Shown piece after piece: positions 33,583-44,586 of a stretch of DNA of 64,000 bases (position 1 is its first letter; every line of letters begins with the position of its first letter). The stretch covers positions 1,441,501 through 1,505,500 of the forward strand of contig JAOTON010002130.1 of NCBI GenBank assembly GCA_034440635.1. The letters run 5' to 3'. Made by a program: the position numbers and the translations under genes. The notes beneath the pieces are model-generated. The model was not told the origin of the DNA. It made no database searches and saw only the letters and a list, made by a program, of their open reading frames with translations. Origin of the DNA: Lepas anatifera (taxonomy: Eukaryota > Arthropoda > Thecostraca > Lepadidae).

Positions 33583-34567
33583 TTAACACGCGATTGACGG
33601 GGCGACCGCCCCTGGGTTTTTCGAGACAGAGAAAACGGCGGGCTACGCGCCGCCGTACTGGTGTACCTTTTCCTCATCTGTTTTACAACTTCTGTGAAAT
33701 TTTAAGGTTAGGTCATTTCAGGTCAGGTCACCAGTACAGGTCAAGTGACCCGACCTAAAAAGTTTAATATAGCATAGTGAGCGGGTGAACTTATCCATTG
33801 AACTCATATCATAATGGCCCCACCGAGTTCTCTAACATATGTTCCGGTATTTTTGATATCGATGACCTAAGGTTACAGGCATACCTCTCCATTGGAAATA
33901 ATGGAAAATTTTGGAATAGGTAACGGATGGTGATAGAGCAAAACGATTTGAACTGTATGAATCCTCGCAGCAAGCCGAATCGAATGATATTTTATATAAC
34001 CTGACATGGGTCAAATCAAGGATTTGACCCGACCTGACGTCAGGTCAAGGTCAAATTAGATAAAATGCACATCATTAGAACTACAAAGAGAAGGCAAATA
34101 TTAATGCAGTTAAAATAAACGCTCTATCATCATCCGTTACTAAGTTAATTCAGTCCCTAAAAACTCATTTTTCCCTATGAGGGTTTTTAAAAAAAAAATT
34201 TGGGGAGGGGGGTTTTTTGGATGTATTTCCAATGGTGAGGTCATGGCTCGTACCTGACCTTAGGTCATCGATATCAAAAATACCGGAACACACTTTAGAG
34301 AGCTTGGTGAGCCCATTATGTGATATGATTTTCAATCGGATAAGTTCACTCTGTTCCGACTTATGCTATCTTAAACTTCAGGTCAGGTCACTTGACCTGT
34401 ACTGGTGACCTGACCTGAGATGACCCAACCTCAAAATTGTCACAAAAAATGTAAAAATGATGAGAGGAAAGGTGGTTCAAGTACGGCGGCGCTACGCGCG
34501 GCCGTTTTTATGCTATATCCGAAAAACCCGAGGGGCGGGTACCCGCCCCCGTTAATGTGCGTGTTAA
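33583..34567. mobile_element. 985-bp near-palindromic foldback element
   Basis: The two halves are inverted copies over about 450 bp each. Both begin TTAACACGC, then a GC-rich hairpin (gcgggctacgcgccgcc type), GGTCAGGTCACCAGTACAGG, TTCCGGTATTTTTGATATCG and TGATAGAGC near the centre. Left and right arms differ by scattered substitutions and an indel. No transposase frame. Dense in AGGTCA/TGACCT. Confidence 0.85.
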
Positions 34568-35479
34568 GGCTTGAGATATTTTCCAGTCCCCTTCTAGTAT
34601 AACTGAGTGAATGTATAATATAATAAATAAAATATGGCCCATACTCCACTTATGAACACCAAACTATTGGACTTATCACGATAGGTTATGCGCTGAAATT
34701 TGGAGATGCGACCAATGTTCGTTCGTTGGCTATGATCATATATAAAAACAGTAATGTATTGCTCAAAGCGCTAATATTTCGCGTTCAACGTTTCATCAGA
34801 TCGAATGAAGAAAGAATAAGTGGTAGACATTTAAAAGATATAAAACTGACATTTTCTTTCCCTAGACAGAAGAAACGTTCACTTGATCACTTCAACATAA
34901 CCTTCTAGGTTCGACTGAGATTCAACGAGCACGAACACAGTTTCAACGAGCATGAATACAGTTTTAGCAAGCTTAAATACAGTTATAATGACACTGTGTT
35001 CATGCTTCCCGAATCTCAGTCGAGCCTGGGAGGCCAAGTTGGAAGTAATCACGTATGTGTTTCTTCTGTCTATGGAAAGATAATTCTGAGTTTTGCACCT
35101 TTTAACTGTCTACCACGAATTCTTAATTCAATCTGACAACTCGTCGAACGTGAAATATTGTCGATTTTGGCAATAAGGACGCATCCATACTTGGCAGAAT
35201 CTGCCGACCGAAGCTGCAAATATGTTTTGTCACCAATCTCTTACCTGCTTTTGAAAATTTAGTCAGCAGAAATCTGGGTAGATTCAGCCAGGTGTAAATG
35301 GGCCACAAGTGTTTACCTTTTTTACATCGAATCATTTTGTGAGGAGACCAGCAAAAACCACCTCTACATAAACATGCCTCCCATACAAACATTGTTCCAA
35401 CAATAGACAACAACATCATTCCTATCCAAATCTCATGCTTGATCCAGGGGGATGACCAGCAGTGATTTCCACTCACCAG

Positions 35480-35696
35480 GGCCGAGCTGTACGGGTGCCA
35501 CACGGACCCCAACCTGCCGGTGGAGGACACGTGTCCTTCAGTGGTGGACAACACCATCTACACCACGGCAGCTCACAAGTGGCGCCACTTCGCCGTCGAC
35601 ACCACAAACAACATCGTCTACTACTGCGACTACGACCTCAGCAAGGAAATGATGCTCTGCTTCGCCTCTCCGCCGACGACGGCGAAGTCTGGGTCG
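35480..35696 (+). CDS. Exon 25: end of the F5/8C domain and start of the C-terminal tail
   Basis: Acceptor ttccactcaccag|G and donor GGGTCG|gtgagt; 217 nt, one base in, phase 0 out. AELYGC closes the F5/8C domain with its conserved final cysteine. The tail then has VEDTCPSVVDNTIYTTAAHK, WRHFAVDTTNNIVYYCDYD and EMMLCFASPP, with four further-spaced cysteines. FAVDTTNNIVYYCD resembles a beta-propeller-type hairpin, but I cannot assign a fold. Confidence 0.85.
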
Positions 35697-36872
35697 GTGA
35701 GTAAATACCGGGGACAGTCACCCACGGAGATGCCGACGCCGGTAAGAGCACCTGCCTTGACCTGCGGCTGGTTTAGAGAGCACGACCTGAGTTGGCACTA
35801 GCGAGCTTGGTTTTCGACCGCACAGGTCATTCAGGCCGTACGGAGAAATAGCGGCAGCTGTTTTTGCCTGCGAATGATATGTACAGACTACGACCAATGA
35901 CAGCTTCGTGCAGGCGGAGACCTTGCTCTGTTCAGCGCCGGAGGAGCGCGTGACACGCCCTGAATTAGACCTCGGATTATCGCTGCACACGCTACACTTC
36001 CCTGGTAAAAGCTGCGCCCACAGGAGTAACCAAAGGGCTGGTGAGAAGGTCAGACATCAGTTCAGAGCCAGTTTCTTCATGCAAAAGCCTCGAGTCTAGG
36101 GATTATCTTTTCATCACTGGGGACCTGAGCACCCCGTCTCATCTCTCTTTTCAACGAGGCAATTATTAAGATTACAAACGGCCCGGGGTGTACGACATAT
36201 GATATTTATATAGCACTGAGACTTTCCTTTTCACAGGGGTCGGTTTTCAGTATGTATTGAGTGTCTTTAAGCATATGGTTTATAAATGCATCGCGTCATG
36301 GATATCTGCACGGCCCGTGTCTGTTTCCAAATGTTCCTTTAGTCGCGCTTTTTTTAGTGAGCGGCACAATTACTCGTATGTAGATAGACAGATCCTGGAG
36401 GGACTTGACATGCCACACCGACAGAAGTGTCTCCCAAAATGGAGGTTTTACATGCAACTTGCCCATGATACTATCCAAAAGAACTAACCAACCCTCTGGC
36501 TTGAGTGGGAAACATTAATAATGTATTGTGTCTGCTCTTCTCATAACTCAAGATTTACCTTGGAGTTTGCAATGCTCAGGGGATGCCCATTTCAGGGAAT
36601 AGAAAGTAGTTAACATTGACCGGCTGGGTGTCATTGCCTTAAGCCTTCCCTAGTCCCAATGCATGCAAATTAGTCCCATTAGAATTAGATGAGCCGGGTC
36701 CACCCGCCCAGTGGCCTGAGGAGCCAGCTCCTGTCTGATTAGCACGTCCATGGAGACCCGGAAACTCGCCGCTGGAACGTGGCCCGAACGTTTTACGTTG
36801 AGCACACGAAACCCACAGAGGCGTGCTAAAGGCTTGAATTCTGAATGCAGGGACAGGATATAAGGCTCTGAC

Positions 36873-37023
36873 CAGTGGCGGATCCATGGCTTTAATTCAG
36901 GGGGCTAGAGGCCAACAGCCTGCTCCGCCATTGCCTCCGATCAGCCTCCGGCTATGCATTTACTATAGACACTCTTGACATTTGAGGGGGTTTGAGCCCC
37001 TAACCCCCTTATATCCGCCACTG
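36873..37023. mobile_element. Short hAT MITE (CAGTGGCGGATCCA family)
   Basis: Ends CAGTGGCGGATCCA and, inward from the right, CAGTGGCGGATATA. Flanks GCTCTGAC (36865-36872) and GCTCTGAA (37024-37031) form an 8-bp duplication with one mismatch. 151 bp. Confidence 0.85.
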
Positions 37024-37801
37024 GCTCTGAAAACAATGCGAGTTTACTATTATCTAGTTATTTGCAGCTTTAGGATCATTAATGGGAATGGCTGGCGAGG
37101 TGTAATCGGCCGTGAGTCGTAGCATTGACGAACGACATTGTGTGAGAGGGAAGCTCCAAATAAGCTCCGAAAATCCATCACGCCAATCACTAATCACTCA
37201 AGTCACCCCGGAACCCTGACTTACAAGCTGAAACACTGTCTGGCTTAAAAGGTGTCAGTGATTGATCACGAACCGGGAATTAATGGATCGACACCTGTGG
37301 ATGATCGGGTGTGATTCGGACGGGCGCGTGGGTCTTCAAAGCGGCTGCAGCCCAACACAAACAAACAAACACGGCGATCCAGTCCAGCTGGGTCAAGGAG
37401 CTGTCCAGATAAGGCGCACCAGCGCAACACAAACAGCCGGAGGCGATGGGAGCCGCGGCGGAAGGCGCGGAGCCGTCACCGGCCACCCCGGACTGTGTCT
37501 GGGTCACCAGGTCAACTCCAGCCGCGCTGATGGCTGCATCGCCTCCGCTGTCCCTCTTGTTTGTCCTATGGATCTGGCAGGTCAAGTGGAAGCCCACAAT
37601 GACGCCTTGCAGAGCAGAAATACTGTCCGCATGGGTGTAACTTATGTAGTAATACCCCGAAACGGCTGAAGAGAGGCCCATTGGAACTACAAAGGTTAGC
37701 CATTTATCTTCATCACCGGTGGGAAATTTAATAACTCAGAATGAAGAGAGAACAATATGAAATGCATCGAAACTCATCGACAAGCGAACCCGACTTGCTA
37801 C

Positions 37802-38081
37802 CAGGGGCGTAGCCAAGGGGGGGCGGCAGGGACAGCTGCCACTCCCTGAGGGCCCGAATGGCCCCACTGAGGACACGAGCCGCGCTTCGCGCGGCTCGCC
37901 CGCACTATGCTCCGTGGCCAAATTTGGCATTTTATACCAGATAGGGCCCTCTTAAGCCCTCTTCAGCACTCAATTCTGTAACAAGCAGGGCCCTTTGTAC
38001 CAATCATGGCCCTTTTGCGCTGTCGCAGGGGCCCTTTTCGGGGCGCCGCCCTCCCTGGGCGAAATCCTGGCTACGCCCCTG
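37802..38081. mobile_element. hAT MITE (CAGGGGCGTAGCC family), copy B
   Basis: Perfect 8-bp duplication CTTGCTAC (37794-37801 and 38082-38089). High similarity to copy A at 29249 across its full length and in the same orientation, implying recent activity. Confidence 0.93.
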
Positions 38082-38346
38082 CTTGCTACCAACATTTTAT
38101 CGCTGGGAAAGGAACTAAATATATCGGAATATATCAGAAACATGTACATAACTCCTATTTGGTATCATGCCAAACGCCAAACCGTCGGAATTCCGCCCTG
38201 TCCAAAACAGGAGCCTCGGAACGACTGCTGAAGCACCTGCTGTATCCGCTGCCTTACGCGTGAGCTGCCGGGTGCGTCTGCCATGAGAGCGGCCAATTAT
38301 TCGGGCTCTGACTGAAGCCTGCCTCAACCGCAGATTATCGCCATGC

Positions 38347-39262
38347 TTGATAAGCCCGGGAGTAAGACACGTCCCGATAAGCTCGGGAGTGAGACATGTC
38401 CCGATAAGCTCGGGAGCGAGATACATCCCGATAAGCCCGTGAGTAAGACACGTCCCGATAAGCTCGGGAGCGAGACACGTCCCGATAAGCCCGGGAGTAA
38501 GACACGTCCCGATAAGCCCGGGGGCGAGACACGTCCCGATAAGCCCGGGGCGAGACACGTCCCGATAAACCCGGGAGTGAGACACGTCCCGATAAGCTCG
38601 GGAGTGAGACACGTCCCGATAAGCACGGGACCGAGACACGTCCCGATAAGCCCGGGAGTAAGACACGTCCCGATAAGCTCGGGGAGTGAGACACGTCCCG
38701 ATAAGCACGGGAGCGAGACACGTCCCGATAATCCCGGGAGTAAGACACGTCCCGATAAGCCCGGGAGCGAGACACGTCCCGATTAGCCCGGGAGTAAGAC
38801 ACGTCCCGATAAGCCCGGGAGTGAGACACGTCCCGATAAGCCCGGGAGCGAGACACGTCCCGATAAGCCCGGGAGTGAGACACGTCCCGATAAGCCCGGG
38901 AGTGAGACACGTCCCGATAAGCTCGGGAGCGAGACACGTCCCGATAAGCCTGGGAGTGAGACACGTCCCGATAAGCTCGGGAGTGAGACACGTCCCGATA
39001 AGCCCGGGAGCGAGACACGTCCCGATAAGCCCGGGAGTGAGACACGTCCCGATAAGCCCGGGAGTGAGACACGTCCCGATAAGCTCGGGAGCCACGTCCC
39101 GATAAGCCCAGGAGTGAGACACGTCCCGATAAGCTCGGGAGTGGACACGTCCCGATAAGCCCGGGAGTGAGACACGTCCCGATAAGCTCGGGAGTGAGAC
39201 ACGTCCCGATAAGCAAGGGAGTAAGACACGTCCCGATAAGCCCGGGAGCGAGACACGTCCCG
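38347..39262. repeat. 27-bp minisatellite (GATAAGCCCGGGAGTGAGAC type)
   Basis: About 34 units of CCCGATAAGCCCGGGAGTGA + gacacgt, with a few units shortened. The 395-codon minus-strand open frame here exists only because the unit is nine codons long. Confidence 0.96.
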
Positions 39263-39369
39263 GACTGATCTGGACATCTGTTTCCTGCCTGCGGAACCCC
39301 AATTATCTAGACCACACCGATTATCGGCTCCTGCCTCTCTGCAATCTCTGAAGTTGGTGTGCTGGGTTA

Positions 39370-40285
39370 TGGCATCTCCGGGGTATCACCGTAATAGAAA
39401 ACATGCTTGTGTGATGGCACTCCAGGGGACCACCCGGGCTGTTCTTATGTATTAGCACCCCGTTGGACCTTTTTGGTCCTGCTGACGCGTTAGCATCTCA
39501 GAGGACCATTGGGGACCATTGTGCTAGTTCCCCGGGAGACCACCGTGGCTGTGCTGTGATAACACCTCGGGGAACCATCGGGGCGGTGGCTATGTGCTAG
39601 CATCTCGGGGGGGCCATCTGACTATGTGCTGATGCGTTACCATCTCGGGGGACCATCTGGCTGTGCTGATGCGTTGCCATCTCCGGGGACCATCTGGCTG
39701 TGCTGATGCTTACCATCTCGGGGGACCATCTGGCTGTGCTGATGCGTTACCATCTCGGGGGACCATCTGGCTGTGCTGATGTGTTACCATCTCGGGGACC
39801 ATCTGGCTGTGCTGATGCGTTGCCATCTCGGGGGACCATCTGGCTGTGCTGATGCGTTGCCATCTCGGGGGGCCATCTGGCTGTGCTGATGCGTTGCCAT
39901 CTCGGGGGACCATCTGGCTGTGCTGTGTTACCATCTCGGGGGACCATCTGGCTGTGCTGATGTGTTACCATCTCGGGGGACCATCTGGCTGTGCTGATGC
40001 GTTACCATCTCGGGGGACCATCTGGCTGTGCTCATGTGTTACCATCTCGGGGGATCATCTGGCTGTGCTGATGTGTTGCCATCTCGGGGGACCATCTGGC
40101 TGTGCTGATATGGTACCATCTCGGGGGACCATCAGGGCTGTGCTGATGTGTTACCATCTCGGGGACCATCTGGCTGTGCTGTGTTACCATCTCGGGGGAC
40201 CATCTGACTGTGTTGATATGGTACCATCTCGGGGACCATCTGGCTGTGCTGATGTGCTAGCATCTCGGGGGGACCACCGGAGCTG
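39370..40285. repeat. 37-bp minisatellite (CATCTCGGGGGACCATCTGG type)
   Basis: About 20 units: clean 37-bp copies from about 39610 and more diverged units at the left end (39370-39600). Unit tail ctgtgctgatgcgttac. No coding support. Confidence 0.92.
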
Positions 40286-41177
40286 TGCCCTCTGGCGCCG
40301 CTGTTGATTGGTGCAACCACGAGTGACGCCGCGGCGGCGCCACTGATCCACAGAAGCAGGGAGGGTGGAAGCGGGCAGCCAGACTGACCAGGTGGAACCG
40401 ATCTACATACACTTCCCTGCGTAGCTGATGCCAGTGCCGTAATTTGCTTGCAATCAAGGCGTTTGATGGTGCTTGGCAGGCCAGGCCCTAGCAACTGATT
40501 GATTTAGGGGTTTATCGTTCCTCGAATTTCAGTGACCAGTTGACTGGTCCAAACTGGCATTCCATAAATACAGACCTGCGTTCTTAACTGTAGGATCTGC
40601 CATCTGTCATTACCATACATATTTGCCAACCAGGCCTACCACCCTTAATACGTTGCCAATCTATACTACTCATCCCACGGGCACTTCTCCACCCAACCTG
40701 ACCGTCCCATGTATCATTATAGAATTAAGATATGAAACCCACTCGTCCACGAAGAGCCCGTTTGCCGGTCGTTTCCTCTTCGTGTATGACGTTAGTCGGT
40801 GTGTGGTCCCGTGTGAGGCATGCACGGCCACACCTCGTTACCGTCGGAGAACCAGCGTCGCAAACAGCGGCCCTTCCCAATCGGTGCACGTGCCTGCCCG
40901 TCCATCGTCCAGAGCCGACCCTAACTCAGCGACCGTCGACGGTAACTCCGTGACCGGCAGACCAGTGTGGTAGTGTCACGTCAGCTTTGATGAAGATGCC
41001 AGCGTGCACCCTCAGGACCAGCCGCCTGCTTACCTCTGCTCATGAAGCAGGACCAACACGCTAGAACTGGCGGTGCACTATGCGTGCATTGGCATCAGCG
41101 AGTTAATCATCCCTCAGAAGGTGTAAGGGGACAGTTCCCAATCATCGCCATCTGACCCGGTGCCCTCCACAGCCCAG

Positions 41178-41385
41178 CCCAAGTACCTGGGGGAGCTGCG
41201 AGGACACGCCGACGGCAAGATGTACGCCTACGACAGCAAGCGCGCCAGCACAATGGCCTCGGAGGACGGCAAGCACTGGCAGATGGTCGATGATGCGGAC
41301 GTGCCGTCCAGCCTGGATGACGTGACGCCCGTGCCCGGCTACACAGAGGCAGAGACAACACCCGTGTCGCAGGGCGGCTGGGAGG
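41178..41385 (+). CDS. Exon 26 of large secreted-protein gene
   Basis: The acceptor ccacagcccag|CCC was chosen because exon 25 ends in phase 0; the AG at 41171-41172 would put the frame out. Donor GGGAGG|gtgagt, phase 1 out. The peptide includes YLGELRGHADGKMYAYDSKR, MASEDGKHWQMVDDADVP and ETTPVSQGGWE. 'SEDGKHW' resembles the S-x-DG-x-x-W turn of F5/8C or sialidase-like strands. Its last 55 nt plus the donor are amplified in the intron. Confidence 0.8.
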
Positions 41386-42925
41386 GTGAGTACTGTGCCC
41401 GCTACACAGAGGCAGAGACAACACCCGTGTCACAGGGCGGCTGGGAGGGGTGAGTACTGTGCCCGCACACAGAGGCAGAGACAACAGCCGTGTCACAGGG
41501 CGGCTGGGAGGGTGAGTACTGTGCCCGGCTACACAGAGGCAGAGACAACAGCCGTGTCACAGGGCGGCTGGGAGGGTGAGTACCGGTCAACAGCCGTGTC
41601 ACAGGGCGGCTGGGAGGGTGAGTACTGTGCCCGGCTACACAGAGGCAGAGACAAAATCCGTGTCACAGGGCGGCTGGGAGGGTGAGTACTGGTCAACAGC
41701 CGTGTCACAGGGCGGCTGGGAGGGTGAGTACTGTGCCCGGCTACACAGGCAGAGACAACACCCGTGTCACAGGGCGGCTGGGAGGGTGAGTACTGGTCAA
41801 CAGCCGTGTCACAGGGCGGCTGGGAGGGTGAGTACCGGTCAACAGCCGTGTCACAGGGCGACTGGGAGGGTGAGTACTGTGCCCGGCTACACAGAGGCAG
41901 AGACAACAGCCGTGTCACAGGGCGGCTGGGAGGGTGAGTACTGGTCAACAGCCGTGTCACAGGGCGGCTGGGAGGGTGATTACTGGTCAACAGCCGTGTC
42001 CAGGGCGGCTGGGAGGGTGAGTACCGGTCAACAGCCGTGTCACAGGGCGACTGGGAGGGTGAGTACTGTGTCCGGCTACACAGAGGCAGAGACAACAGCC
42101 GTGTCACAGGGCGGCTGGGAGGGTGAGTACCGGTCAACAGCCGTGTCACAGGGCGGCTGGGAGGGTGAGTACTGTGCCCGGCTACACAGAGGCAGAGACA
42201 ACACCCGTGTCACAGGGCGGCTGGGAGGGTGAGTACTGGTCAACAGCCGTGTCACAGGGCGGCTGGGAGGGTGAGTACCGGTCAACAGCCGTGTCACAGG
42301 GCGGCTGGGAGGGTGAGTACTGTGCCCGGCTACACAGAGGCAGAGACAACACCCGTGTCACAGGGCGGCTGGGAGGGTGAGTACCGGTCAACAGCCGTGT
42401 CACAGGGCGGCTGGGAGGGTGAGTACTGTGCCCGGCTACACAGGCAGAGACAACACCCGTGTCACGGGCGGCTGGGAGGGTGAGTACTGGTCAACAGCCG
42501 TGTCACAGGGCGGCTGGGAGGGTGAGTACCGGTCAACAGCCGTGTCACAGGGCGACTGGGAGGGTGAGTACTGTGCCCGGCTACACAGAGGCAGAGACAA
42601 CAGCCGTGTCACAGGGCGGCTGGGAGGGTGAGTACTGGTCAACAGCCGTGTCCGGGGCGGCTGGGAGGGGTGATTACTGGTCAAGACCCGTGTCACAGGG
42701 CGGCTGGGAGGGTGAGTACTGTGTCCGGCTACACAGAGGCAGAGACAACACCCGTGTCACGGGGCGGCTGGGAGGGTGAGTACTGGTCAACAGCCGTGTC
42801 CAGGGCGGCTGGGAGGGTGTTACTGGTCAACACCCGTGTCACAGGGCGGCTGGGAGGATGAGTACTGTGCCCAGCTACTTTGAGGCAGAGTCAACCCCCG
42901 TGTCACAGGTTAGCTGGGAGGATAA
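41331..42925. repeat. Composite 64/42-bp tandem array containing about 30 splice-donor copies
   Basis: Long units (64 bp) copy the exon 26 tail from GTGCCCGGCTACACAGAGGC to GGCTGGGAGG plus gtgagtact. Short units (42 bp) are gtgagtaccggtcaacagcc plus gtgtcacagggcggctgggagg. Nearly every unit has GGGAGG|gtgagt; a few have gtgatt, gtgtta or atgagt. Overlapping open frames on both strands are repeat artefacts. Confidence 0.93.
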
Positions 42926-44515
42926 TTAAATATTATGTAATTTTTAGATCATGCTCTTTAATATGACGTCAATTTCATTAAATCAATGAAATTAATTATT
43001 TCATTCAAAATTTATAGACACAAACACATTCGAAAGGCTTTACGTTTGGCGACCTCTGGCGACTTCATCATTGAACTGAACTCAAGATGGCTGATTGCAT
43101 CCAGATTCGCCTTTCAAAGTGCTTTCGAATGATGCTTAGAAACTGAATCTAGCTCATCTAGGAGCCGAATTACATCCTGGTTTCGGCGGCCTCATTTTAG
43201 CCTTACATGGGTTCAGAAATGGCGTCATAACCAGTGGACCTAACCTGACTTGATATAAATTTTCGACCATAAATTTTCAAATTGGTCGTCTGAGAGTAAT
43301 GCAAAGCAACGCGTCTCGCATTCAAATCAGCTCAAAACCAATGGCAAAAAAATCCAAGGGGATTCAAATCGAAAATTCCAGGCGTTCAAGGGTTAAGGCA
43401 CTGGAAGTTTTATGAGATGTTTTCCAAATTAATTATTAACGAATGCAAGTGTTTGATATAATCGGACTTGCTCAGTTTCGAAGGAATGACAGGCGACGAT
43501 GGGATGAAATCTTATCGTCTCTGATTTCCCGACCTATCAGGGCAGAGGGCACGCTTCTCTGATAGAGTTTACGTTAATTCAAATGCAAGAGTATATGTAA
43601 ACATTATAGAAAGACAAAGAACCGCGGATTTTTTACATTGTATATCGAGATGAAAATATGAATGTAAACAAAACGAAATATCCTCTAAAATCAACCTCTA
43701 CGAAGAAAATAAAAGCAAGAAACACGAAAATTGTCTCGATTGTGCGTGCTCCTTTTCGAGCCATTAAAGATTTTCCAGTGCCGCTGTTCTCCAGGCGGCT
43801 ATATAGAAGGGTGCGTCATTCATTAATTCCATTCATTCAGCATACAACAGGTCGATAAACATACAACTATCTCCTACTTGCTAGCGTTCACATGACGTGT
43901 GAATGTTAGCAAATAGGGGAGACAGGTGCTTACATTGTAAGCAAAAGCTATGATCGCGGCATTGAGGCTCAAACATCGTCGGAGTCAGGCCATCGATCGT
44001 TCAAGGCTCCCCATCCCCGGGTCAAGGCAGCAATCCCTGAGAGATTGAGTTCTCAGTTCAGCCTTCCGCACTCAAACCCGATCAAATCATCCGAGTTCGC
44101 GTCTTGGGCGCATCAGAATAAGCTTTCCATGCACGGGTGAACTCTAAAACACCGTTACCCGTTCACTACAAACGTGTTACACGCCTTGTCAGAGTCAAAG
44201 TGGTAGACTTACTTCGTTCTAGAGCAAGCCAGTTCAGCCCTCCCTAATCCGAGTTTCCGCGTCCCTTCCACTAAATTAAAGAGCAAAATAAAGCATTGTA
44301 GGATGTTTCAGTCCTTTATTGCTTGCATTGCTTCCACGAAGACTCTGTTTTTTTGTCAGATGCATCTAAATTTCACTGAAGTCCCTGCATGACCCTGAGA
44401 CACGTTCTAATAACATCTTCAATCGCAGCATTAGCTAATATTCATAACAGTTGTATTAGAATTCACTCTTGCTTTGAGCCATGGTGTGTCTTAAGCCGCT
44501 TGTCTGATTTCGCAG
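42926..44515 (+). other. Remainder of intron 26
   Basis: AT-richer sequence with a few scattered foldback-family hexamers (gacctaacctgac near 43238). No gene, RNA or complete element identified. Confidence 0.4.
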
Positions 44516-44586
44516 GTGACTACTTGGGCCTCAAGAAGAGCGGCGGCCCGTATCTTGTCAAGTGGGGCAAATGCTGCGGCAATTAG
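44516..44586 (+). CDS. Terminal exon 27 of large secreted-protein gene
   Basis: Acceptor tgtctgatttcgcag|GT; two bases in (Gly codon), stop TAG at 44584-44586. It encodes DYLGLKKSGGPYLVKWGKCC plus GN, ending in a Cys-Cys pair. There is no hydrophobic C-terminal segment, so neither a GPI anchor nor a transmembrane helix is indicated. No AATAAA close downstream was found, so the 3' UTR end is undefined. Confidence 0.75.

Larger units (their letters stand above)
32449..35479 (+). other. Intron 24 with foldback elements
   Basis: Contains degenerate MITE-like sequences (about 32757-32960 and 33076-33310, with the motif aatccagg or gtccaggggg), a truncated foldback end (33361-33582) and the long palindromic element (33583-34567). 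No coding support in the rest. Confidence 0.5.
35697..41177 (+). other. Intron 25 with repeats
   Basis: A 5.5 kb intron holding two hAT MITEs (36873 and 37802), a 27-bp minisatellite (38347-39262) and a 37-bp minisatellite (39370-40285). Long open frames over the arrays are repeat artefacts, and the 116-codon frame at 40623-40973 has no recognisable features. Confidence 0.55.

Noticed and set aside
38341..39266. CRISPR-like regular repeats
   Set aside because: Units are contiguous without unique spacers and the genome is clearly eukaryotic; it is a minisatellite.
38115..39302. 395-codon minus-strand open frame rich in GTCLTPGLI-type repeats
   Set aside because: It lies on a 27-bp minisatellite whose unit is a multiple of three; the opposite strand is equally open.
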